Assembly (NCBI GenBank): GCA_019843655.1
Contig: JACDQD010000003.1
Span: forward strand, 3,908,925 to 3,972,924
DNA: 64,000 bases
Origin: Lethocerus indicus
Taxonomy: Eukaryota > Arthropoda > Insecta > Hemiptera > Belostomatidae
Direction of reading: 5' to 3'
A model generated the notes under the pieces. That model was not told where the DNA came from. It ran no database searches and saw only the letters and a program-made list of their open reading frames with translations. Shown here in pieces: positions 16,810 to 27,939 of this stretch (positions are counted from its first letter, which is position 1; each line of letters starts with the position of its first letter). Made by a program: the position numbers and the translations under genes.

Positions 16810-17648
16810 TCAGCTTTGAGACCCACTTGTGCCTGCGGTGGAGGGTTCCTCCTGACTTTTTGACTTATCCTTTTCCATCGACTCAGGTTTCTCGGAAGCT
16901 GAATCTGAAATAATAAAAAAATAATTAGAAGCCCTAAACCCCCCAAAACATAACCGTTGACTGGACAGGTCCAGTAAAATACCAAGAATTGTAAACAAAA
17001 CATAATAAAATCAAACACTTGAGATATGAGCTCATCATGGTCATCACGCTGGAGGTATCATGGTTAAGACTTAGCTCCTTTAAAAAAAAATCTATTGTAT
17101 GGTTTTTGAACATTCTGTAAATATTTGAAGTTGGTGCAACAAATGGGCCAAAATCTATTTGGTTATCTCATTGACTGAGTATGAGAAAAATGAAGAACCC
17201 CTATTAACCCCCACGTATGAGATAAATAAAAGTTTCAGCAATCTTATCCAAATACAGTATAATTTTCATAATTCAAAGAAATAGTATATAAATTAACATA
17301 AAAATTAATTCAACCCCTCATTAATAATAATTTATCTGTGTACTAAATTTCAGCCCCCTTAAAATTCAATGAATTTGAAATTCTAAATACAGTTCTGAAA
17401 TTATGTAGATACAAGACTACATAAAAGTAATAAAAACTTTTGTCAGCAGTAAAATAGAAAACATTTTATTAATACTTACCTTTGGTAGTAAGCTTGATCA
17501 GTTTTTCAGGTAAGTCTGATGTAGAAGTTCGTGCATGATCGCTAAGTATGTCTGCCATCGCATTCCTTCTGCCAACTCGTCCAGTAGTCAGGAAGTCCTT
17601 AGTAGCATCTTTTGCTTCATCAGTGTCTTGAGACATTACTGCCAGCAT
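16810..17648 (-). CDS. cAMP-dependent protein kinase inhibitor (PKI)
   Basis: PKI is a small heat-stable protein that blocks the PKA catalytic subunit as a pseudosubstrate and, in vertebrates, exports it from the nucleus. Two coding exons, 17480-17648 and 16810-16904, join in phase to give 87 residues from the first in-frame Met (another Met at residue 5). The signature GRVGRRNAMADIL at residues 23-35 carries the inhibitory RRNA with Ala at the phospho-acceptor position; the following Met replaces the Ile of mammalian PKI. DFLTTG just before it matches the amphipathic helix that contacts the kinase. DLPEKLIKL resembles a weakened nuclear export signal. The acidic, Ser-rich tail EKDKSKSQEEPSTAGTSGSQ is also PKI-like. 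The exon extends to 17656 (acceptor GTGCAG), leaving room for an upstream coding exon. Confidence 0.88.
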
Positions 17649-20600
17649 TTTCAAAACTGCACAGTAATTAAGCCAAATATGCAACAGCTTAAAGAAATAA
17701 TTGTTTCATCACATATATTAAGGAATGAAATTATACCAAATTGCATTTTTTCATTGCCCATTTAAACATTATGTTCAATTATTACATTAACGTGTGGTTT
17801 TGATAAGTGTGAAATATTTGAAACCAAATTATTTTTAAAATATAATAAACTTAATGAAATCAAAACTTACAGTTCAGTATATAACTATTATATAAAGATA
17901 TGTAATAGTCAAACATTCATAATACAGGTTCAGTTCAACATTTGAAACGGTAAACAAGTTATAAATTTAGTTTAAACTCAAATTTGCAATTAGAGAAGTA
18001 AAATTATTGATGACTCAAACCCATGTCCTTCCTTTTACTAGATAGGTCGTCTAGCACTAATTTATGTGGCAATGAATCACGCGTCATTCTTTTTTTTTAG
18101 TATTTAACATTATTTTAATCTAATGACTAATCTTAATCTCAAGGCCTTCAATAAAGATTTTAAGTCCTACTACACTTTGAAAATTGCTTTTTCTGTTTAA
18201 TATGTAGACATAACATTACAAGTACTACACTAAGAGAGTAGGTGAAAAGAAAAAGTGGCGGAATTGTGGAGGACATGGGATCGGGATCAGTTCATAGTGA
18301 AATGTTTGATCTAACTGCAAATCTGAAATTGAAAATCAAAGTTTTCTTTTGGAACTCAAGAATAAATTAGTGCTTAACATTTGCTGCAAGATAAAACAAA
18401 TATTTATTTGATTATTCAACATGTACAACTAACAAAAATAGTACTCATTTATTTACAGAATTAAATGTAATTTTATGTAAAGTTTTAAGAGAGTGCAACT
18501 GAATTAAACATTAATATGTAAAGTAATTTAAACACTTACCACTGTTTAACACATTTTAATTTATAAAAATGAACATTCAATATAAATCAAACATTAAAAA
18601 TATGCATATACACTTGGTGTAAATTTTAAGCAACAATAAATCATTTATGGAGGTTGAAATCGGTATAATATGCATTAATTGTTAATGCCATAAACCTTTT
18701 CTCATTAACTAATATTGTTAATATTAACTAGTAGATATTTGAAAACCAATAAGACAAATTAAATAAGCCTGTTATTGTTATTTGATATATGTAAAATGTT
18801 TTAATTCTGTTAATTAAACCAGAATAAAATATTCAATTTATCTAACTGTAGTCTCTCTGAAGTCAGAAGAATATTTATTAGCTTCATTGCATTAATTCTA
18901 TAAATCACTCCATATATTCTTTCTCCACCTATACCCAACACTGACAACAATTAGAAAGCTGATGAAAATGTTTCATTTCATTTTTCACTGCCTGTACAAC
19001 TGCTAAATCAGTCTTTACTACAAGAACACGCATTTCTAAACTATTTATGTCATTACCAATTTAAAAAACACAAAAGTTAGAAAGCGATAGACCTGGTGAA
19101 TATGATGAAAACTACTTCTTGGGTTGCTATATAATGAACAAAAAACAGCAGAAGAATACCCACAAGTATACTGCCTCGGAGATGAACAAATGAGAAGAAC
19201 AAAAAACAGACAAATCAATCAAACCACCTAACTAAAAATTGGACAGCATGTAACAAAGGAAACAAGTTTAGAAAATTAGATGTAATCTTTTTATAGATAG
19301 CAGTATTGGTTTTACATTTATAACGGTTATAAATGCTAACTGTGATACTATCCTAGAAATATACTACCTGTCAAGCTAGTCAATGACCAGGAACTGGTTT
19401 ACCATGGTCAGTAGTGTATTAAGTTATAATGTACAGGTTAAAATGCAAGATAAAGTATAACAGAAAAAATTGTAATATTAAATCTGTAAAAGTCCCTGGA
19501 TGCCTTTGGAAAACCTTCCAAAGTAATCATACAATCATATTGAAGTACAGCAATATATACTAGCATTAGGATTTATTTATTATCAGTTACATGACCCCAC
19601 CACCAAGTAATCAAATCAAATTAACAATCAAATAAATTGCCTATATGAACGCAGAAATTTGCCTGCAGTTTTACCTAAGTATCAGTTAGCAACTGTGTAA
19701 TGCTTTTTAACAGTATTTTAATAAATGTTATTAAAAATATTTTAACACATTAATTTCAGGATTGGTTCAGCAGCCTATGAACTCTACATGTGATTTGGAG
19801 TTGGCTTAGAAGCAAAAATTAATAAGTAATAAATCAGATATAAGCACACATATAATCAGATACTGATTATAAATAAGAGCCATAAGTGAAGTACAAAATA
19901 AATTAAGGACTAAATGAAATTCCAAATAAAATATCAACTTCCTAAGATGAGTCAACAAATTATGACAATACTTTATAAAATTAATAATTGAGGTATTGAT
20001 AAATGATTCATAATTTGAGCTAAAAATAATTTATAATAGTCAACAAAACTGAACCTAAGTGAGGGGACATTAATGATAGTGCAAGTGACTCAACTACACT
20101 GGTATACCTAAAGTGTTAAACATGTAATAAGTACCCTTGATTTAATGTACTCTTCTATTTTAATCAATTTTTATTTACAATTGAAGGAAATGTCCATCAC
20201 CTAGAAATGCATTTATGCCACACTGCTCGAATCATTAAGCTATTATTCCAGCAATATCAATATCAGTAAATGGACATATCACCAGAATCATTCATCCAAA
20301 ATTCTCCTCCAAATTATTGTTTAAGTTTAATTTCCCAGTTATTGACAGAATTTTCCGTTAAATACAATTTTAAATTAAAATGTTCAAGAATCTGCCCATA
20401 CAAAAGGGAGATGGAGAGAAAGAAGACAAAAAAATAACATAAATGAAAATGTTTCAAACCTCCATGGACCTCCATGGACCCTAAATATCTTAAAACTATT
20501 GAATATCAATATTTCAGAACATCTTATATTGACGAAAAGAGTAGAAAAAAATATTAAAAGATATTTACATTCAGACGTAGCCGAGGTAAAAAGGGAAAGG

Positions 20601-20775
20601 AGGTTATAAAAATACTGTAGTTCAAGTTTACAGTTACACTGGATAATCCTAAAAATCGAAGATATGCATGCACTTTTTATGGTTTTAATGAAAAGAGTCA
20701 CTTATTATAATTTGTTTTTTCGTAAAATGCATATAATAATCAAGGGGCTGGGGGGAGGTCTAGAACGGGGTGAAA

Positions 20776-21618
20776 TTTATAACTAGGGTGACCATAACAG
20801 GGACTTTGTTTGTATCCAATATCAGGGAGTATCAGGATCGAAGATGCAAAGAAAATATTGTTAAATATTTTCAAACTTATAGTTCTCAATAAAGAAATAT
20901 AATCATTAAAAAATACACTTTTCTACATTTTGAATCCAGCTACATATAGAAATGGGAATGAAAGATAAAAAGTAACGCCACTATCAATCAACCAAATTCA
21001 AGCAGTTAATTTAACAAAGTGGATTAATGTAATGGAGTAGTCAGAGGGTTAAACTTTGTTTTTAACATTTATTTCCTGACCAGTTCTTTGTATTGAAATG
21101 CAGTAATAATATTCTTTCTTTTAATTACATTTTTATAGTGCTGGTTGCTGTTATGCACTGAAAAATATTTCTTTTAATTTATATTGGTATTCTTTTAATT
21201 TGACAGAATGAGTTTGAAGGGTCAATTTCATAAGTACACAGATCAAGAATTTTGTCATGAATAGGCCTTGACATTCATCAATTCCCACCCATGACACGAA
21301 TCTCTATATGCCTACCAATTTAAAATTGAACAAACAGAGCAGACTTCTTAAACTTTAGGCCTCAATAAAGGTTTTTTCTTCTATACAATTCATTAATTTC
21401 TATACTTCATTTTTGTAGTATCCAACATTTCTGCTTATTCAAACCATATCTGATCCCCTTTAAGTTGAATGAATTACCGTAATGGAACAATATTTGTTCT
21501 GATTTCTTTCCTAGATGATTAAAGTAGTGGGGCATTTGAATGGGGCTCTAACTAGAACAAGATGGTTGACTTCAAACACGAGGCTTCTTTCTTTTAATCA
21601 GGTCACCCTATTTATAAC
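20776..21618. mobile_element. Non-autonomous hAT-like element, 827 bp
   Basis: The element runs 20784-21610 and begins TAGGGTGACC and ends GGTCACCCTA, perfect 10-bp terminal inverted repeats. It is flanked on both sides by the identical 8-bp sequence TTTATAAC (20776-20783 and 21611-21618). An 8-bp target duplication is typical of the hAT superfamily. No transposase frame was seen inside, so it is probably an internally deleted copy. The perfect duplication suggests a fairly recent insertion into the PKI 5' region. Confidence 0.85.
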
Positions 21619-21912
21619 AAGTAACTTTAAATATTCTGTACAGAGAGCATGTAAATGTGCAGTGTGTGTATATACAATCACATGCAGTCGTTAATAAATA
21701 CACAGTAGAAAAAACATTCTCAAAACAACAAAGCTCATCATTGTTAAGAGTTAAAGTCATTAAGGAGAGTAGAAGTAGTAGATAATTATAATAATAATGA
21801 ATAAATATATGAAGTAATTCAAAAGAAGGGTCACACAACCTGAGAAGGGTGAGGACCCGGGGGGGGGGGACGTGGGGGACGTCCCCCAGGTGACAAATGT
21901 TGCCAATAATAC

Positions 21913-22019
21913 CTGATTTTCGGGTAAAACGACGTCTTGACCGTTTAGAGTTTGGGCGCCGCGATGCGCCTCTAGAAGTTTTTGTCATCATAGGTTCACT
22001 TTTAACACCAACTATTCTC
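21913..22019 (-). CDS. Candidate upstream exon, possible PKI N-terminal extension
   Basis: A 107-bp minus-strand block with a good acceptor (CTATGTAG) and donor (CAG followed by GTATTATTGG). It is open in one frame and richer in GC than its surroundings. The frame encodes a very basic peptide including SEPMMTKTSRGASRRPNSK and then RRRFTRKS. Spliced to the PKI exon at 17656 it stays in frame, reading RKSVLKMLAVMSQDTD. Its own Met-Met could start a PKI form about 30 residues longer. The basic run contains RRRFT and TRKS, which look like basophilic kinase sites. I do not recognise the peptide; it could equally be a 5'UTR exon. Confidence 0.4.
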
Positions 22020-22246
22020 CTACATAGAGAAGGCAGTAGACTCTCAATGAACATATAATTTATAATAATAATAATTAAAAAAAAGAAATATAAAGAAATT
22101 ACATTAGTCTCTGATCATAATTTTAACGTATAAAATTAAATAACTTACTGCGACTTGGTTAAACCGCCCACTTAATTATTATATCTTTGAAAAAGTAAAA
22201 TAATTTGTCCATTTTAATCCAAAAGAATTAATATGTTTAGTCAATT

Positions 22247-22602
22247 GTTACTGACTGGCTTCCGGTAAGATCACATAATGTTGTGGGAAGAACCTCGGTT
22301 GGCAGGGGTTGAACACCCACTTTTCTGAAGTTATTTCTGTTTGGAAACTGCCTAAGTGGGGTCCATTGGAAGGGTTTTCCTTCGCCTTCAGTCAGACCCT
22401 GATGATCAAACCAGTAAGAGCTCCAATACATCAAAAGCAGAAACACCCAAAAGGCCCCTCAAGGAAAGGGTAAAACACTTCCAATGGAGCCCACTCAGGT
22501 GGTTTCTAAACACAGGAAAAATCCTGGATCAGCAGGGAGTCAACCTATGCCAACCGAGGTTCTTCCCACAACATTATATGATCTTACCAGAAGCCAATCA
22601 GT
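22247..22602. mobile_element. Foldback (long inverted repeat) element
   Basis: Two arms of roughly 130 bp face each other. The left begins ACTGACTGGCTTCCGGTAAG and continues GTTGTGGGAAGAACCTCGGT; the right ends with its diverged reverse complement (CTTACCAGAAGCCAATCAGT). The centre (about 22385-22475) is unpaired. No clear target-site duplication was found. Single-arm relatives occur at 8947 and 26815, so this appears to be a family of small repeats, possibly MITEs. Open frames across it are not genes. Confidence 0.75.
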
Positions 22603-22667
22603 GAAAATACAAGTTCCGTTCGCGGAAATCTTCACTCATTTAATGTTTAGTCAAGTTTGCAGGTGGA

Positions 22668-22745
22668 AGAAAAGTGATCCAGAAGTGGAGATCAAACCCA
22701 GAAATGTTTGCGACCGTGCAAACTTTTATTATCTGAGCTCTGCTG
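22668..22745 (-). repeat. tRNA-derived SINE-like fragment
   Basis: On the minus strand it reads GAGCTCAGATAATA (A-box-like), then about 30 bases later GGGTTTGATCTCC (B-box-like). The spacing suits an RNA polymerase III promoter derived from a tRNA. No tRNA acceptor stem was recognised. Confidence 0.45.
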
Positions 22746-23400
22746 GCAACAGCACTATATCTCTCTCCGATTGCTCCTCTGCCCATGACCTATTCAATAA
22801 GATATGCTTATGCCAATCACATCAACAGTGAAAGCTTAATTCCCCAACATTTAATTGGCCAAACAGAAAAAAGGTATATAAATTAAGCCACCACTCTTAA
22901 TACAAGCAGAGTAATACTTGTACTTACTAAATGAGAGCAGGTCCAGGAAAAAGGAAAGCATTTAAAGAAATCAATAATACTTCTATCCCTGTGTAGGCTC
23001 AGATAGTAAAAGCATATGAATGCACTGAATTTGTGTAATACTCCAATACGGACAATGTCCATCTGCTGAATGTATCACAGAACTACCCAACTATTATTTT
23101 TAATTTTAAGTAAATTAGATTTAATTATTATCAATTATATTCATTCCTAACAAAATTGCTCTAAATACTCCCATTTAATAATTCCTGACATTAAAACATT
23201 TGCGTGGTATGCAAATCATGAATTTGATTCACACTACCAGAACACTTTTCCTTCAAACAAAAGAATGAGAGGATCTTTAATTTATTCAAAATTCCTCAGA
23301 TGCTTTAAAAATTGTTTAAATGTAGACGGTTTTACTTTTAAAAAGCATACATTATTTAAATTTATCTGTTATTCATAATTAAAGTAATGATACATCCCTT

Positions 23401-23425
23401 ACATTATTATTATTATTATTATTAT
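23401..23425. repeat. (ATT)n microsatellite
   Basis: Seven or so ATT units in the region upstream of PKI. Confidence 0.9.
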
Positions 23426-23491
23426 GTTTATGGTACAAGCCGCTTGGAGCGATGAATAATGAGTGATGAAATTACCTTGCATAAATCTTAC

Positions 23492-23567
23492 CAGTATAAA
23501 ATTAATCCATTTGTTTCCTCTTGAATACATCATAAGGTCTGTTATTTCACCTAAATCATACTGAAAT
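23492..23567 (-). other. Orphan exon-like block upstream of PKI
   Basis: A minus-strand open block with a donor (CTG followed by GTAAGATT) and two tandem acceptors (ending at 23567 or 23560). From the inner acceptor it reads YDLGEITDLMMYSRGNK and continues to WINFIL, phase 0 to 0. Joining it to the block at 21913-22019 or to the PKI exon brings an early stop. So it is not PKI coding sequence: it may be a 5'UTR exon, an exon of another gene, or chance. No family recognised. Confidence 0.25.
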
Positions 23568-23966
23568 CTGAAACAAATTTAAAATACAAAATTGATATTG
23601 TATTATGAGAAATATATTTAAAATATATATACATTTGTGAACACAAAAATAATCCAAAATATAATCATAGATTCATAAAATCAATTAATGTAATGACCAC
23701 AAAGACTGTTCTTTTACTGTTGTAAGTATAGAATATCACATTAAAAATATACTTATTAAGAACAAATTGATTATAAAGGCCTACTTATTCTCTGCTATTT
23801 CAAATTTGTCATACTGCCACACTCATCTCGAATACTCAAGTGCACTATTATTTATGTATATATGAATAGATGGAGTGACGACTAGAATTTATTAATTTCA
23901 CTAGAATTCAATCATTCATTTATTTCAAAAGACAAAGAGAATTATATGTGACAAAAAATGTTTTGA

Positions 23967-23969
<3 letters not shown>

Positions 23970-24016
<47 letters not shown>

Positions 24017-24030
24017 CATACATATATATA
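23970..24030. repeat. (TA)n microsatellite with TACA interruptions
   Basis: About 43 bp of TA followed by TACATACATACATATATATA, in the PKI 5' region. Confidence 0.95.
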
Positions 24031-25808
24031 ACTCTAAACAAATACATACTACATTGAAATATGTCAAAAAAATGGGTCAAGCGCATTTATATGTCAAATA
24101 AAATTAATCCCATTTCCCCGTTGTCCAACTTTGATTGTCTCTTGAAATAATAGATTGGTCATTAGTAACAGATTCCATACGTGATTGTTCAAATATCAAG
24201 AGAACATAAATAATCAGGGCGAAAAATCATTAAGAACTTGTAGTTGGAACCATTTATACGAGTACAAAAACAACGCATAAAGCGCACCATGATATCTGCA
24301 CCTGGTCAGGGAATGACGAATAAAACAAACGCCAAAACACTAGGAACTAAAGTTCGCCACGAAGAAAATGTTAAAAATTGGGTTTTCAAATCAAAATCAA
24401 TAAAACATTTTGGTTTAAGAACACCGACCGCCAGTGTATTAACACTTACACATCATTAACCTCTTCAGTTTCAGAGATCCTTCAGAGAAACGTGACTGCC
24501 TTTAAGATCACAACGGCCACTCTCGGAATACTGTTTACTCCATTACTTTAAACACCTTTTCTTGCTCGGCGTGGCGTACATTTTCTTGGAAACACAAGAC
24601 CCGTTATTTAGAATTATATGCCCATATATAATTCTAAACAACACACACAGTGTTACCAGCGCCCAAAGACCAGCAACAGGGGCAGAACAGCTGTTCGCTT
24701 ATTAACCTTTGGACTGGGGCCAAGGAAAAAAAATTGTGGAAATTTAAAAGCAACGTCCCAAAACTGAAGGTGGGGTACCAACGTCACAGAAATTCCTAGC
24801 GGCGCGGCCGGTGCAGTTTCAATTCAGGGACTCACGAGTTCGGTCCTTGGGGCTGCATTGAAATCAATCATATTGGCCCTGACTAAACAAATTAAAAATT
24901 ATCTGTAACAAATAACACTTTCAAAACCCTCCAGTTTACAGCCAGTAAATTAGCCGGCTGTATTCTCTGAACGTCCAATACCGGCCCTACTCCCAATGAT
25001 TTACAGCATGACCCCCAACTATTTAACAAAATCTGTATCGCGTTTTCAATTTCAACATTTGACAAATGCAGACTATCGACGGGTCGGTCTAGTTCCACGA
25101 AGGTCTATTTCTACTCTTCGCGGAAACATCCATTTATTATGGAGCCGGTCTAAGACCGATTAATATTTAACAGTTAGGTAGATCTGCGAGTACGGCGGCC
25201 GAGCTATAGATATCGCGCGGACGATGCCCTCAATAATCGATCTTGTTTCCCGTCTTTTTCTTTTTTAAACTTTTCTTTTCCAATTTCCAGCCGGTGCTGG
25301 GCTGAAACGCAGAGCAGAGCGCCCCCACTGATAACCTTTTTGGCGAGGTTATAAATCGATATCGGTTCATTTGATATGGTGGCATATGCGGTACGGGACT
25401 GTAGCTCGGGTTATCCTCACATATCCCGAGCAGTTTCTGCCTAAGAAACAGGTGATTGATTCGAAATCTAAAATTCAACTGCGTCACTGGGGGGCCCTCC
25501 GTTCTACATTTTTATCCTGTTTCTGTCGCCAACAATACGACTGACAATGCGGCGATTGATTCCGGAAATTTTTACACTCGCCCCTTGTACACCGTTAACG
25601 CTTCAAGATAAATTCGAACGGAATTGGCTGAAAACAAATTTTAAAAAATTGTCATTTACGTTATTTTTATGTAGGCGGCATTTTTGTCAACACCGCATCG
25701 GGACAGTACATTGGCAACAGTATTGTAACCTCTTCGTAAAATAATATTCTCGTGGGGCGGAATTACATCAGAAATCGGCGGCGAGAGATCCTATGAAAAA
25801 TTGCTAGA

Positions 25809-27212
25809 ATGGAGAGGCGAGGCACTCGCAACCGGGGCCTAGAAATAGGGGTGTTATTGTTGTTCAATGAAATATTCAATTTGGGGCTGGACACCATACC
25901 TCCAGTCACATTAGCTACTATTGTTGGCCAGGTAAGTATTAACCTCTTCTGACATGATTAAACAAAATTTAATGATTTTTATTTAATCGAGTTCAAAAAT
26001 TCTGATTAATTTCCTCAAACTTCCATATTTCTTTTCCTAGCATAATAGCACTAAAACTGTGCAGTTCCATCTAAGGACTGTACAAATACAAACGCCATTA
26101 TTGTTTCTTTCTCTCTAATTTTCAAATGTGTAAGAATAATTAATTTGTGGTATAATTTACAGACATTAATAATAGTAATATAGCCCTAATTATTACCTGC
26201 ATTTCAGGCATTATTGTATATCGGTGTATTCGATGTGCCATGGAATAAATGGGAAGTCTGTATAAGTGGTAATAAAGTGTTATACAAGAGGGACTACAGA
26301 ACACTGTTCTTGTCTGTAATTGAACATGGAGATGATATGCACTTATATTTTAACATGATTTCATTTGTAATTAAAGGAAGAACATTGGAAAACAAATTCG
26401 GCAGTGCAAATTTTGCTCTGCTACTATGTTTTCTAAGTGTCATGACTTCAGTTTTATATGTTGCACTGTCTTTTACGGGCTACAAAATATTAATGGACAC
26501 ATCTCTAATGGATTCATGTGCAATTGGGTTCTCAGGCAAGTATTGCAACATAAAATATCTTTCAATTAAAGTCACTAATTTAAAGTACACTGTCAGAGAA
26601 TGTAAATATATAACACTTAGTTAAGTAATAAATCTAATGTGAGGAGATTAAAGTTAAAGGAAAATGGGTCAGTGGCTGTAGCTGTTCAATAACAGCAAAT
26701 AAATTTATTTCTTTTTGTATAAATAAAATGTCAGTTAATAATCACAGAACAGCAATAACTTATAAATGAGCGAAGGTTTCCATGACCAGAACTTGATAGG
26801 ATAGTGTAATACTGTGAACAGAACCTCGGTTGGCAGGGGTTCACCCCCTGCTATTCTAGGATTTCTCCTGTGTTTGGAAACCACCTGAGAAGGCTCCATT
26901 GGAAGGGTTTTTGCTCATAATCCTTGTGGGGCCCTCTTGGGTTTTGTCTGCTGGAAGCGGACACATGTTAATATAATACTGGAATAAAAATGCAGTAGCC
27001 ATAAATGTAACTGCTTACCGATAGTCAGTGTCCAAAACTACACCCCTCTTTTGTGGTCTCCAGACATAAAATCATGGCAGTCTAATGAGGTAAACATACA
27101 GTGTAATCCGGTATACATGTGTATGTTTATATACCCAAGGATGGTTTGTTGTACAATGCCAGTGTGCCAAATGTATTGTATATCTGGTAAATAAAATTGA
27201 AAAAAAATTATT

Positions 27213-27257
<45 letters not shown>

Positions 27258-27939
27258 AATAAATATAAATACCTTAGGAGCAGTTTACAACATTTTTAAT
27301 TATTTAACTTTTCCAGATTTTGCCTCAAGGTCTTGATTGGGGAAATCTAGTCATTTTTCATATGCCCAACTTTTCATATACACTTCATGATGTATACACA
27401 TATTCATTGATATAGAAAGAATGTGAAGAAATCATAAGTAATTAATGTATTTCAGGAGTTATTTTTGCTTTGAAACTTATAACAACAGTAGAGGACACAA
27501 TTGGCTATAATTATATACAAGGGTTTAGAGTACCTACAAGATTCACAGCTTGGGCAGAGCTCATCGCAATCCATTTGCTCGTTCCTAATGCATCATCCAT
27601 TGGTCACTTGGCTGGTATTTTAGCAGGTGTCCTGTATATGAAAACATTTGTTGGTTCTATTATCAACGCTATCATCATGTCTATAACTGGTAAAGGGACA
27701 AGTCACTTGTTCATTTATTTCTTGTATCACACATGTAATTGTAATGGAAAAACTTACTATATTTGCTTAATCTTATAATAGTCCATTTCAAATGTAGTTT
27801 ATAATACTCTGTTTTTCCTTTTATCACTGCAGGTAGACCATTAACGTTCAACAGGAGAAATACGAACTCTCACAGATCATCGAATTCGTGGTCGAATCAC
27901 AGATCCGATTCCCATACCTCCTACGGCTGGCGTTTCTGA
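25809..27939 (+). CDS. RHBDD1: Rhomboid-related protein 4, intramembrane serine protease
   Basis: RHBDD1 is an ER-membrane rhomboid protease that cleaves membrane proteins destined for ER-associated degradation. Exons 25809-25931, 26208-26535, 27456-27689 and 27833-27939 join in frame to give 263 residues. The nucleophile is Ser150 in GFSGVIFALK and the partner His201 in SIGHLAGILAG. Their spacing of 51 residues equals that of the human enzyme (144 and 195, from memory). VPWNKWEVCISG and the EHGDDMHLYFNMISFVIKGR block are also family hallmarks. Exon 2 ends CAG followed by GCAAGT, so intron 2 is a GC-AG intron; using the nearby GT instead would break the conserved frame. The C-terminal tail is about 50 residues shorter than in human and shows no obvious ubiquitin- or VCP-binding motif. 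AATAAA lies at 28027-28032. Confidence 0.93.
26815..26960. repeat. Single-arm copy of the AACCTCGGTTGGCAGG repeat
   Basis: Reads AGAACCTCGGTTGGCAGGGG, then an imperfect palindrome around CACCCCCTGC, then TTTGGAAACCACCTGAGAAG and CTCCATTGGAAGGG. It matches the arms of the foldback element at 22247-22602. Located in RHBDD1 intron 2. Confidence 0.65.
27215..27254. repeat. (TA)n microsatellite
   Basis: TA run of about 40 bp in RHBDD1 intron 2, about 200 bp before exon 3. Confidence 0.95.

Larger units (their letters stand above)
17657..25808. other. PKI 5' intron region and PKI/RHBDD1 divergent promoter region
   Basis: Apart from the two exon-like blocks listed and the mobile elements, no coding sequence was supported. 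The stretch from roughly 24,500 to 25,800 is less AT-rich with more CpG and lies between divergent genes, so it probably contains promoters for both PKI (minus) and RHBDD1 (plus). Confidence 0.45.

Noticed and set aside
22237..22831. Overlapping open frames rich in Pro and Thr
   Set aside because: They lie across the foldback element and its flanks; similar protein on both strands is due to the inverted repeat.
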